From: an uncultured Rhodospirillales bacterium
GTDB lineage: Bacteria > Pseudomonadota > Alphaproteobacteria > Acetobacterales > Acetobacteraceae
Direction of reading: 5' to 3'
Assembly (NCBI GenBank): GCA_903835235.1
Contig: CAILMF010000043.1
Coordinates: 1-33,354 of the forward strand
Length of the DNA: 33,354 nt
The notes under the pieces were generated by a model that worked only from the letters and a program-made list of their open reading frames with translations, had not been told where the DNA came from and did no database searches. The position numbers were made by a program, and so were the translations under genes. Positions 7,297 through 14,345 of the stretch are shown here, piece by piece; position 1 is the first letter of the stretch, and each line of letters opens with the position of its first letter.

Positions 7297-8264
7297 GGCA
7301 CCGTCTCCAGCATTGGCTGGTGGTGGCCCCACGCTGACGATGACACCCCGTCCCGCCACTCACCGCCATCCCTCAAGCGGTAGCTGACCCAATCATCGCC
7401 GGCGTCGAGCTGCTCGCCCGGCACCAGGTCAGGGATGAAGAGATGCGCGGCGCAACCCGCCTCCTGGTCCTGCCGCGAGAGGGCGCGAGCATGCCGCGCG
7501 CAATGCCAGGCGCCGCCGTCCACTGGTGTCGCGTGCAGGCAGGCGCGGCAGTGCCGCTCCACCGCCTGGCCCTCGTGGCAGACCGCGTGGTGGTCGCAGA
7601 GCCTGCACTGCCACCAAGCCGGATCATCGCTGATCCGCGAAGGCGGCCGCGTGGCGCCGATGATGCGTTCGGCCTTGGCCAGGATGCGCAGCGCAGCTTC
7701 AGCGTCGTGGCGGATGCGCTCCTGGTAGAGCGCGTCCGTGTCCTTGCAGACCGCCAGGTAGAAGGCCCGCTCGATGCCGCTGAGCTGCATATAGACCTGC
7801 ATCTGCGCCCAATGCAGCGGCTTGGACGTCGCGACGCCGTCGGCCTGGAGCTTGGCGAAGGACGTGGCACTGTGCGTCTTGAACTCGCAGACATGCCAGG
7901 TGTTCGGCGCCTCAGGAAAGCCGATGCCGACCGCATCCATGCTTCCGCCGAAATGCCCGCCGGCATCACGCAGCGTCCATTGCCGCCCAGTGTCGGGATC
8001 GACTTCGAGCACCGTCACGCCGATGCGCCGCAGGTCGGCGACGAAGCGCGGCTCGGCCAGATGCCCGGTTTGGAACAGCCGCAGCAGGCGCCCCGTATGC
8101 CGCGCCCGCGTCGCCCAGCGAAAGCCGTACCAAACGGCGCGCCCGCACTCGGTGCCGATCAGCGAGGCGCCGAGATGCGCGCGGTACCCGGTCTCTGCAT
8201 CCGCCTCATAGGCAGCGTAGATCGCGGCAACGGTTGGACTGGGCGGTGTAGGAAGTAGTGCCAT
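7293..8264 (-). CDS. PD-(D/E)XK nuclease with AddB-like cysteine set
   Basis: A 323-residue RecB-family nuclease. The catalytic pattern is Glu71 (GHLAEPRF), Asp110 (GGSMDAVG) and Glu127-x-Lys129 (CEFKT), with a QMQVYM motif helix (about 154-159). Cys40 before the core and Cys220-x2-Cys223-x5-Cys229 after it reproduce the iron-sulfur ligand spacing known from AddB and Cas4-type nucleases. Two further cysteines follow (239, 242), then a cysteine/histidine-rich tail. It probably processes DNA ends for phage recombination with the ATPase and DUF669 protein upstream. ATG 8264 is chosen; a GTG at 8276 is possible. Confidence 0.8.
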   Translation of the reverse strand: MALLPTPPSPTVAAIYAAYEADAETGYRAHLGASLIGTECGRAVWYGFRWATRARHTGRLLRLFQTGHLAEPRFVADLRRIGVTVLEVDPDTGRQWTLRDAGGHFGGSMDAVGIGFPEAPNTWHVCEFKTHSATSFAKLQADGVATSKPLHWAQMQVYMQLSGIERAFYLAVCKDTDALYQERIRHDAEAALRILAKAERIIGATRPPSRISDDPAWWQCRLCDHHAVCHEGQAVERHCRACLHATPVDGGAWHCARHARALSRQDQEAGCAAHLFIPDLVPGEQLDAGDDWVSYRLRDGGEWRDGVSSSAWGHHQPMLETVP

Positions 8265-8315
8265 GGTCTCACCCACGGAGGAGAGGAAGCGACGGATGCA
8301 TCCGCCGCCAATGCG

Positions 8316-8867
8316 TCAGCCAGTGCGGCGCCACGGCGGCGGGGCATTGCCCGGAGCGGGCTGGCGGGGTGCCGGGGACGGTGCGGCCGGATGCTGCTGC
8401 GGCGGGGGTGCCACGCGTTGGACGGGGGCGGCCGGCGTCGCCACGCTGCCAGTAGCGCTGTAGCCCTTGACCTTGTTCTGCTTGCGCCGTTCCTCGACCG
8501 GCAGATGCGCATCGCGGCTGTCAGGCTCCACCGCCAGCGTGACCAGCACGGGGCGCAAGTGCAGCTGCTCGCTGTCGCTCACCTGGATCTGGCCGACGGC
8601 ATGGCAGATCGCCGAGAGTTGCCGCTGCGCGATCTCCACCGCCTGCTGATTGCGATTGGCGAGGTTCAGCCGATCCCAGATCTTCCGGCCGCGTTGCGCG
8701 CCTTCGAGCACCTCAAGCTCCAGCCAGAGCATCTGGCCATCGCCAGCCTTGGTCGGCTGCATCTCGCTCTGCACGATCTGCGCGACGTAGCGCCCGGGCG
8801 GGAGCAGCTCCATGGGAGCAGCAGGTTCGACACCACTCGCGTCGAAAGTCCCATTCAGCAAGGCCAT
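8316..8867 (-). CDS. DUF669 phage protein
   Basis: A 183-residue protein with the DUF669 pattern: NGTFDASGVEP, LLPPGRYVAQIVQSEMQPTK, LWLELEVLEGAQRGRKIWDRL, AVEIAQRQLSAICHAVG and a later VKGYSA. The last 45 residues are Pro/Gln-rich and disordered (VATPAAPVQRVAPPPQQHP), a layout also seen in single-strand DNA-binding proteins. DUF669 genes typically follow a RecA-like phage ATPase, as here, with a 4-nt gap and a good AGGAG ribosome site before the ATG. A role in single-strand annealing or protection is inferred from this partnership. Confidence 0.85.
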   Translation of the reverse strand: MALLNGTFDASGVEPAAPMELLPPGRYVAQIVQSEMQPTKAGDGQMLWLELEVLEGAQRGRKIWDRLNLANRNQQAVEIAQRQLSAICHAVGQIQVSDSEQLHLRPVLVTLAVEPDSRDAHLPVEERRKQNKVKGYSATGSVATPAAPVQRVAPPPQQHPAAPSPAPRQPAPGNAPPPWRRTG

Positions 8868-8871
8868 GGCT

Positions 8872-9645
8872 TTAGCTCCTCTCGGCAGCGGGGGTGGTGT
8901 TGGCGTAGAAGGGAATGCCGGAGGCCAGCGCCGGCCAGTCCAACGCGAGGCTATCGGTCAGGCCGAAGCGGTTCTTGGCCAGGAAGGCCGGGCGCTCGAT
9001 CGTGTGCAGCAGCCGATCGCCGCCGCTCACGCCGCGCGTCACCTGCTTCTTGAAGCCGACATCGGACTTCAGCGTGCTGATGCGGTAGTTCGCAAAAAGC
9101 ACGGCATCGACATGCTCCTGCACCAAGGCGGCGGCCCGCGATTGCAGCTTCGGCTGATACCGGTCGTAGGGTTCCGTCTCAGGGCTGTCGAAGCGCTTGA
9201 TGTCGGCATGCGCGATCAGGATCACTGCCATGCCGCGTTCGTCGCGCAGCAAGTTCATGCCATCCAGAAAGCCGCGCCAGACATCAAGGGCCGCGAGATA
9301 GCCCTTGCCGAAGCCCGCCTTCTCGATGTCGGGCCAGTTGTTGTCCTGGCAGGTGCGCTTCCAGATCATTGGCTCCAGCCAGTCGAGGCTGTCGAGCACC
9401 ACGGTCTGAAAGCCGTGATCCTCGCGGTACAGGACATCGAGCGCGTCCTGCACATCTTCGTAGCTGCGCAGCAGGCCGAAGGTGTCGGCGCTGAGCTTGC
9501 CCAGGCCATCCTCGGTCTGCAGAAACACCGGCCGCGGCGCGTCCGCTGCGAGCTTGGTCTTGCCGACACCAGCAACGCCATAAACCAGCAACCGCGGTGG
9601 CCTGGCCTCGCCCCCACGGCGGAGGCTGTCGAGCGAGATCGCCAT
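8872..9645 (-). CDS. Phage RecA-like ATPase (AAA_24, Sak4-like)
   Basis: A 257-residue P-loop ATPase. Walker A GVAGVGKT is at 23-30 and a Walker B-like TVVLDSLDW near 90, with a polar sensor strand VILIAHADI. The family is the phage nucleotide-binding AAA_24 group, whose Sak4 members anneal or exchange single strands in phage recombination. The neighbours (DUF669 protein and nuclease) complete a recombination set. The start MAISLDSLRRGG at 9645 overlaps the stop of the preceding gene by one base. The 88-residue upstream extension of the frame is an out-of-frame copy of that gene. Confidence 0.85.
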   Translation of the reverse strand: MAISLDSLRRGGEARPPRLLVYGVAGVGKTKLAADAPRPVFLQTEDGLGKLSADTFGLLRSYEDVQDALDVLYREDHGFQTVVLDSLDWLEPMIWKRTCQDNNWPDIEKAGFGKGYLAALDVWRGFLDGMNLLRDERGMAVILIAHADIKRFDSPETEPYDRYQPKLQSRAAALVQEHVDAVLFANYRISTLKSDVGFKKQVTRGVSGGDRLLHTIERPAFLAKNRFGLTDSLALDWPALASGIPFYANTTPAAERS

Positions 9646-9833
9646 CAGTGCGCCTCCGCCTTCGGCGTGCGGGGTTTGGCCTTGATGACATCGACCTCGA
9701 TGCCACCACCGGCGCGGGCGACCGCCTCGGCGAAGCTGTCGAGTGTCGGCTCGAAGGCGGCCACATCCTTGGCGCGCGCAATCGCGTCGCCCTGCAGCGG
9801 GATGGTGACCTGAATGCGGAGTTCGTGCGCCAT
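9645..9833 (-). CDS. Small phage protein of unknown function
   Basis: A 62-residue protein: MAHELRIQVTIPLQGDAIAR, then a helix with TLDSFAEAVARAGGGIEVDVI and a basic end KAKPRTPKAEAH. The predicted pattern is one beta strand, one helix and one strand. Both ends overlap neighbours by one base, which supports translation in the recombination operon. Family and function are not recognised. Confidence 0.6.
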   Translation of the reverse strand: MAHELRIQVTIPLQGDAIARAKDVAAFEPTLDSFAEAVARAGGGIEVDVIKAKPRTPKAEAH

Positions 9834-10054
9834 CAGATCTCTCCCGTGAGCAGAATGCGAAGGACGCGGCCGAGTTTTTCTTCGGCCGCTGCCGGGTTGG
9901 GGCCGCCATCCTCTGGAAGCCTGGTCAGGAGGTAGAGGGCCGACATGGCCTCGGTGGCGGCACGGAGATGGAGATCCACCAGCATCGGCACGGCTTGGTC
10001 ACCGGCGCGACGGACCTGCTCCGCCATGGGCAGGGGGCGCGAAGGGGTGGTCAT
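9833..10054 (-). CDS. Small helical phage protein of unknown function
   Basis: A 73-residue, mainly helical protein (AEQVRRAGDQAVPMLVDLHLR, AATEAMSALYLLTRL). No Cys motif or clear membrane segment is present. The stop overlaps the start of the next leftward gene by one base, and its own start overlaps the preceding stop by 4 nt. It lies between the recombination ATPase group and a 157-residue protein of unknown function. No family is recognised. Confidence 0.6.
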   Translation of the reverse strand: MTTPSRPLPMAEQVRRAGDQAVPMLVDLHLRAATEAMSALYLLTRLPEDGGPNPAAAEEKLGRVLRILLTGEI

Positions 10055-10524
10055 GCTGCAATCCTTCCCAGGCTGTAGACAGGACGTCCGGTGGCGACGG
10101 TGCGCGCCGGCGCAAAGACGTCACGGATGCGCGGCGGCCAGGCCGAGAAGCGGCTCTCCGGCACGCGGATTTCGGTGGCGACGTAGTCGGCGGGGTCCTC
10201 GCCCCAGCTGCGGATCGTGGCGACGGCCTCGCCCAGCCGGCCCTGGTGCCACTCGACCCGCTTGGGCGCGTCGGCGATCACCTCGAAGCCGTCCGCTTCG
10301 AGGCGAACGCGGCCAGTATCCTTGCCCTCAGCGCGGCGGGAGGCGGCGGCGGCTTCGCCAAAGCGCTGGTGCAGGGCGTCGTTCAGCAGGTCGGCGAGGC
10401 GCTTGGCATCGGCCTTGAGCTCGCCGACCTCGTCGAGCAGCATGGCGAGGTGGTCGATCGGCAGGCCGGCGGCCCGCGTCGCGTCCATCGCGCGCAGCTG
10501 GTCGAGGGTGGTGCGGTTGGTCAT
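10051..10524 (-). CDS. Conserved phage protein of unknown function
   Basis: A 157-residue protein. Its N-terminal helical part (TLDQLRAMDATRAAGLPIDH, MLLDEVGELKADAKRLADLL) contains a short coiled coil. The C-terminal part runs VEWHQGRLGEAVATIRSWGE and SRFSAWPPRIRDVFAPART. Proteins with this layout recur in alphaproteobacterial prophages next to recombination genes, without known function. The start at 10524 follows the family-like beginning MTNRTTLDQLR. A start at 10602 would overlap the micro-gene stop (ATGA) and add 26 residues of low quality. Confidence 0.65.
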   Translation of the reverse strand: MTNRTTLDQLRAMDATRAAGLPIDHLAMLLDEVGELKADAKRLADLLNDALHQRFGEAAAASRRAEGKDTGRVRLEADGFEVIADAPKRVEWHQGRLGEAVATIRSWGEDPADYVATEIRVPESRFSAWPPRIRDVFAPARTVATGRPVYSLGRIAA

Positions 10525-10598
10525 CAGGGTCTCTCGGTTGGAATGGGATGCCCGCGGGGAGACGGCGCTGCCCTGCGGGCGGAGGCGGCGCCGATGGG

Positions 10599-10709
10599 TC
10601 ATCGCGGCACCGCCAAGCCGGCGAGCCAGCAGAACCCGATGAAGCCGCCAACCAGCAGCAGGCTGCCGGCCACATCACGGAGCGCTTCCAGCAGGCGGAG
10701 CCGGGTCAT
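10599..10709 (-). CDS. 36-residue single-span membrane protein
   Basis: An ATG at 10709 overlaps the stop of the resolvase-like gene (ATGA), and the frame ends in TGA at 10599-10601, again overlapping a downstream ATG. The peptide starts MTRLRLLEALRDVAG, continues with a hydrophobic helix SLLLVGGFIGFCWLAGLAV and ends PR. The basic N-terminus and one membrane span suggest a small inner-membrane protein. Both ends fit the coupled layout of the operon. Function is unknown. Confidence 0.5.
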   Translation of the reverse strand: MTRLRLLEALRDVAGSLLLVGGFIGFCWLAGLAVPR

Positions 10710-11128
10710 GCCGCGCTCCGCGCATTGGCGTCGCTGGTGGGAAGCGAACCCTGCTCGGCGGCGCTGCGGCGCTCGCGCCGGTCCATATCGGCATCGGGAT
10801 CGAGCCGGGCGCTGCGACCGGCCACCTCGAGCCAGATGTGCAGCGGCACGACGACCAGCGGCGTGGCACGGTCGCGCACCAGGAAGAGGGCATCGTTGTC
10901 GCCAAGCCAGCCCTCCAGCGTGCGGAAGCCCTGGCCCTCGCCGCGCGCCTTGACCTCAGCCTTGAGCGGCTCGGCGCCGCGGATATAGAGGTCGACATCC
11001 GCCCCATTGCCGCGGTACCGCGTCGCGCCGGAGAGCGGCACGCGCTCGGCGCGCAGGCCGCAGGCAGTGTGCAGTTGGACGATGGCGCGCTCGCGGCGCA
11101 GCCCCTTGTCGCGTGACGCCTTACCCAT
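10706..11128 (-). CDS. Hjc-like Holliday-junction resolvase / PD-(D/E)XK nuclease
   Basis: A 140-residue protein. Glu13 lies in the first helix (KGLRRERAIVQLHTA), Asp46 in GNGADVDLYI, and Glu58-x-Lys60 in LKAEVKARG. This E...D...ExK order in a short protein matches archaeal-type Hjc resolvases and related phage nucleases. QGFRTLEGWLGDNDALFLVR follows the core. The likely role is to cut branched DNA made by the phage recombination genes downstream. The start at 11128 overlaps the Cro-like gene by 8 nt; an earlier start would add an unsupported Pro-rich segment. Confidence 0.7.
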   Translation of the reverse strand: MGKASRDKGLRRERAIVQLHTACGLRAERVPLSGATRYRGNGADVDLYIRGAEPLKAEVKARGEGQGFRTLEGWLGDNDALFLVRDRATPLVVVPLHIWLEVAGRSARLDPDADMDRRERRSAAEQGSLPTSDANARSAA

Positions 11129-11378
11129 GGGAGCGGCCCTTCCGGACGGAGCCAAGTTCGGCGAGCAGGCGCTCATCGATGGGCCGGCCGCTGACCCGGG
11201 CGGCGGCGGCAACCGCGGCCCAGTAGCGGGCGGGGATGCCGCGCCGCCGCCAGGCACGGACGGTGACGGCCTCGACATCGAGGGTGGCGGCCAGATCGCC
11301 GGCAGTCGGCCAGAGGTTGATCACCTCGGCGAAGCTGGCCGGTGGGGCTGCATGGCGTTGGGTGGTGGCGCGGGGCAT
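11121..11378 (-). CDS. Cro-like HTH regulator (carph-isopro type)
   Basis: An 85-residue protein. Residues about 16-60 read FAEVINLWPTAGDLAATLDV and VTVRAWRRRGIPARYWAAVA, the helix-turn-helix pattern of Cro-like 'carph-isopro' regulators (LAxxLxVxxxTVxxWRRRxxIPAxYW). It is the first gene of the leftward operon and is divergent from the S24 repressor, with 98 bp between them that hold repeated half-sites. By position it is the Cro counterpart that would favour lytic transcription. Confidence 0.75.
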   Translation of the reverse strand: MPRATTQRHAAPPASFAEVINLWPTAGDLAATLDVEAVTVRAWRRRGIPARYWAAVAAAARVSGRPIDERLLAELGSVRKGRSHG

Positions 11379-11399
11379 AGGCGAGAGATACGCAAAGTC

Positions 11400-11465
11400 G
11401 CGCTACTCAACAAGTCTTGTATCGCGCCAAAGAAACCGCTACACAATCGCGCAGAAGGCGCTACA
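11400..11465. promoter_or_regulatory. Operator cluster between Cro-like gene and repressor
   Basis: Half-sites GCGCTAC (11400-11406), CGCTACA (11437-11443) and GCGCTACA (11458-11465) lie in the divergent control region, and TTGTATCGCGC (11417-11427) looks like a degenerate inverted copy. They match the perfect palindrome TGTAGCGCTACA at 12246-12257. The region must contain both the repressor and the leftward promoters. No -35/-10 pair could be assigned with confidence. Confidence 0.55.
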
Positions 11466-11476
11466 AACTGCATCGC

Positions 11477-12250
11477 ATGGAGACCACAGCCCAACGACTC
11501 CGCCGCTTTCGAGAGGGAAAGGGCATCGGCAGCGGTGCCGAACTTGCCCGTCTCTCCGGCGTGCCGGAGGCAACCTACCGCGCCTATGAGAGCGGCCGGC
11601 GACCACTGACGCCGCGTGCGGCGCGCGAGTTGGCGGTGCCGCTCGGCGTGACCTGGCAGGCGCTGCTATTCGGCAAGGAAGGTCAGGACATCGCGGGGGC
11701 GATCACCACCCCGGAACAGGCGGCGGCGCTGCTTGGCCAGCGGGTGTCGCGTGCGCCGGCGCCCGCCCAGACGATGCGGCGTCCGGGGCCGGCGCTTGGC
11801 GCCGAGGTGGTCAGCATGGGTGGCGACCGCTGGGCGCTGCTGCCAGTGTACGATGCCCAGGCCTCGGCCGGCCCTGGCCAGGCCATCGACAATGAGACCG
11901 TCCTGCACCGGATCGCCTTCCGGGAGGAGTGGGTGCAAACCGTCACCAACGCGCCGCTCGACCAGTTGGCGGTGATCACCGTGGACGGGGATTCGATGGA
12001 GCCGACGCTACGGCAAGGTGACTCGGTGCTGGTCGATTTCCGGCAGAACCGGCCGAGCCGCAAGGACGGCATCTACGTGATCCGCACCGATGGCGGGTTG
12101 CAGGTGAAGCGGCTGCAGGTCGAGTTGGGTCGGAACCAGATCACGGTCCTCTCGGACAACCCGGCCTATGAGGCGCAGCGGCACCTCTCCCCGGAGGATA
12201 TTCATGTCCTGGGGCGGGTGATCTGGCTTGGAAGGCAGATTGGGTTGTAG
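11477..12250 (+). CDS. Phage repressor, HTH + S24 (LexA/CI) peptidase
   Basis: A 257-residue repressor. An XRE-type HTH occupies residues 5-60 (GSGAELARLSGVPEATYRAY, ESGRRPLTPRAARELA). The C-terminal S24 peptidase domain has the catalytic pair Ser173 (VDGDSMEPTLRQGD) and Lys211 (GLQVKRLQ). A possible self-cleavage region is DAQASAGPG (127-135, Ala131-Gly132). It should hold the prophage silent and cleave itself during the SOS response. The start at 11477 is chosen because it begins the HTH domain; a TTG at 11417 would add 20 residues translated from the operator DNA. An AGAAGG lies 18 nt upstream, unusually far for a ribosome site. Confidence 0.9.
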   Translation: METTAQRLRRFREGKGIGSGAELARLSGVPEATYRAYESGRRPLTPRAARELAVPLGVTWQALLFGKEGQDIAGAITTPEQAAALLGQRVSRAPAPAQTMRRPGPALGAEVVSMGGDRWALLPVYDAQASAGPGQAIDNETVLHRIAFREEWVQTVTNAPLDQLAVITVDGDSMEPTLRQGDSVLVDFRQNRPSRKDGIYVIRTDGGLQVKRLQVELGRNQITVLSDNPAYEAQRHLSPEDIHVLGRVIWLGRQIGL

Positions 12251-12257
12251 CGCTACA
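12246..12257. promoter_or_regulatory. Perfect palindromic operator candidate
   Basis: TGTAGCGCTACA is a perfect 12-bp palindrome that includes the repressor stop codon (TAG, 12248-12250). It is 45 bp upstream of the first gene of the integration cassette. Its half-site recurs at 11400-11465 and 913-960. It is probably bound by the S24 repressor and would tie recombinase expression to prophage state. Confidence 0.55.
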
Positions 12258-12301
12258 CATCCGCACTCCCCGGGGGCGGCTGCGTTTCGTATTGTCGCGC
12301 T

Positions 12302-12517
12302 ATGCAGCGTATCGGCCCCGCCCCTAACACTCACCTCCCACCCCACCTGCGCGACGTGTGCGCCATCCTGGCCACGGGCTTGGTGCGGCTGCGCAGCCGC
12401 GATGCCGAGGAAGCCGCGCGGGATGCCGCCGAGGCCCGGGGGTGTGGAGACATTCGCCTACCGTCTACCGCCCGGCAGCGCCTGCATGCGAACCCCAGGA
12501 GAGAGGGACTCGCATGA
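12302..12517 (+). CDS. Small protein of the recombinase cassette
   Basis: A 71-residue protein: HLRDVCAILATGLVRLRSRD, AEEAARDAAEARG, ending ARQRLHANPRREGLA. Short proteins with the same Arg/Ala-rich helix and final 'HANP' segment commonly precede DUF2924-recombinase pairs in Alphaproteobacteria. Its stop overlaps the DUF2924 start (ATGA), so the two are coupled. The function is unknown. Confidence 0.7.
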   Translation: MQRIGPAPNTHLPPHLRDVCAILATGLVRLRSRDAEEAARDAAEARGCGDIRLPSTARQRLHANPRREGLA

Positions 12518-13011
12518 CCAGACGATCCACTGCTACGCCCGTGGCGGCATCCACCATTCCGAAGATCCCGCCGGCGCAGGTGCTGCCGCGGCTGGCGGCG
12601 TTGCCGACAACGCCCATCGCGCAACTCAAGCAACAATGGCGCGAGTTGTTCGGCAAGGAGCCGCCGCCGTTCAACAAGGCGTACATCGTCAGCCGGCTGG
12701 CCTACCGAATCCAAGAGCTCGCCTATGGCGGGCTGAAGCCCGAGACCCGCGCCCGGCTGGAAGCGCTCGGCGAACGGCTGGATGGCGGCAACGTGGTGCT
12801 GCGCCGTATCCGCGCCGACAGCCGGCCACTGCCTGGCACGCGCCTGGTGCGCGAGCATGACGGCGTGCAGCACGTGGTCACGGTGCGCGCCGATGACTTC
12901 GAGTTTGAGGGGCGGCCGTACCAGTCACTGTCGGCCATCGCGCGGCACATCACCGGGACGCGCTGGAATGGCTGGACGTTTTTCGGATTGCGCACGCGCG
13001 GTGACGTATGA
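12514..13011 (+). CDS. DUF2924 protein, partner of the recombinase
   Basis: A 165-residue protein of the DUF2924 family. It shows LKQQWRELFGKEPPPFNKAY, ISRL-like VSRLAYRIQELAYGGL, GTRLVREHDGVQHVVTV, a YQSLSAIARHITGTRWNGW segment and a final FFGLR. DUF2924 proteins are almost always encoded just before a serine recombinase, as here (4-nt ATGA overlap). An accessory role in DNA binding or directionality has been suggested from this linkage only. The C-terminal SLSAIA...WNG segment resembles a small DNA-binding module. Confidence 0.9.
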   Translation: MTRRSTATPVAASTIPKIPPAQVLPRLAALPTTPIAQLKQQWRELFGKEPPPFNKAYIVSRLAYRIQELAYGGLKPETRARLEALGERLDGGNVVLRRIRADSRPLPGTRLVREHDGVQHVVTVRADDFEFEGRPYQSLSAIARHITGTRWNGWTFFGLRTRGDV

Positions 13012-14345
13012 GCCGCCGCGCCAGCATCGTGCCCGCCATGCCGGCGACCACCAAGAAGCTGCGCTGCGCCGTCTACACGCGGAAGTCCACCGACGAAGGG
13101 CTGGACAAGGAGTTCAACACCCTCGACGCACAACGCGCCGCCTGTGAGGCATATATCACCAGCCAGCGCGCCGAGGGTTGGGTCCTGGTCCGCGATCACT
13201 ACGATGATGGCGGTTATTCTGGCGGGACGTTGGAGCGGCCAGCCTTGCAGCGTCTGCTGCGTGATATCCAGGCCGACCTGGTCGATGTCATTGTGGTCTA
13301 TAAGATTGATCGGCTGTCCCGCTCGCTGATGGATTTCGCCAAGCTGGTAGAGGTGATGGACGCGCATGGCGTCACCTTTGTTTCAATTACTCAGTCGTTT
13401 AATACGACCACCAGCATGGGTCGGCTGACGCTGAACATCTTGCTCAGCTTCGCGCAGTATGAGCGCGAAATTATCGGCGAGCGCATCCGCGACAAGGTGG
13501 CCGCGTCGAAGGCGCGCGGCATGTGGATGGGCGGCAAGGTGCCGCTCGGCTACGACGTCGTTGCCCGAAAGCTGATCGTGAATGAGGCTGAAGCGCCGCG
13601 GGTGCGCAGAGTGTTCGCGCTGTTCGCCGAGACCGGCTCCGGCGTAGAAACGGTGCGCCGGTTGCACGAAGAACGCGTGGCAGCGAAGTCAGGCCGGCCG
13701 CTGAACAAAGGCGACGTCTACAAGCTACTCAACAACCGCACCTATGTCGGCGAAGTCGAGCACAAGGGGCAAGTGTTCCCCGGCGAGCACCAGGGCATTG
13801 TGCCGCGGGAGCTATGGGATCGAGCACACGCCGTGCTCCAGGTCAGCCCGCGGGTGCGGGCCAACCAGAACCGCCAGCAGGCGCCGGCGCTTTTGAAGGG
13901 GCTGATCTACGGGCTGGACGGGCGGGCGCTGTCGCCGGCACATAGCCGGAAGGATGGCCGGCTCTACCGCTACTATGTCGCCCAGCAGGTGCTGAAGGCC
14001 GAGCCCGACATGGACAGCGCGCTGATCCGGCGGGTGTCGGCGGCGCAGATCGAGACCGCGGTGGTGGAGCAGGTCCGTGCCCTGCTGCGCCAGCCAGAGG
14101 TGGTGGTCGGTACCTGGCTGGCGGCGCGGGCCGAGGCGCCGGACCTGACCGAGCGCGAAGTACGGGAGGCGCTGGACCGGCTGGACCCGATGTGGGGCGA
14201 GTTGTTCCCGGCGGAGCAAGCACGGATCGTCCAGTCGCTGGTGGAGCGCGTGGTGGTCGGGCCGGCCGGCGCGGACATCCGACTGCGGGTGGAGGGCCTG
14301 GCCGGGCTGGTCAGGGACCTGAGCGCGGTGAGGGCTGCGGCGTGA
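13008..14345 (+). CDS. Serine recombinase (phage integrase)
   Basis: A 445-residue large serine recombinase. The N-terminal catalytic domain has Ser27 in VYTRKSTDEG, DDGGYSGGTLERPALQRLL, VYKIDRLSRS and YEREIIGERIRDKV. The 'recombinase' DNA-binding domain follows (GKVPLGYDVV, LNKGDVYKLLNNRTYVGEV), then a C-terminal helical part. The usual zinc-ribbon cysteines are absent: where family members have CxxC after LLKGL, this reads GLIYGLDGRALSPAHSRKDG. This substitution seems usual for the DUF2924-linked subfamily. It should integrate and excise the prophage. The start overlaps the DUF2924 stop (ATGA); Met11 is an alternative. Confidence 0.9.
   Translation: MSRRASIVPAMPATTKKLRCAVYTRKSTDEGLDKEFNTLDAQRAACEAYITSQRAEGWVLVRDHYDDGGYSGGTLERPALQRLLRDIQADLVDVIVVYKIDRLSRSLMDFAKLVEVMDAHGVTFVSITQSFNTTTSMGRLTLNILLSFAQYEREIIGERIRDKVAASKARGMWMGGKVPLGYDVVARKLIVNEAEAPRVRRVFALFAETGSGVETVRRLHEERVAAKSGRPLNKGDVYKLLNNRTYVGEVEHKGQVFPGEHQGIVPRELWDRAHAVLQVSPRVRANQNRQQAPALLKGLIYGLDGRALSPAHSRKDGRLYRYYVAQQVLKAEPDMDSALIRRVSAAQIETAVVEQVRALLRQPEVVVGTWLAARAEAPDLTEREVREALDRLDPMWGELFPAEQARIVQSLVERVVVGPAGADIRLRVEGLAGLVRDLSAVRAAA

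Noticed and set aside
6088-7383. 431-codon plus-strand frame
   Set aside because: Antisense to the DEAH helicase; no domain pattern in its translation.
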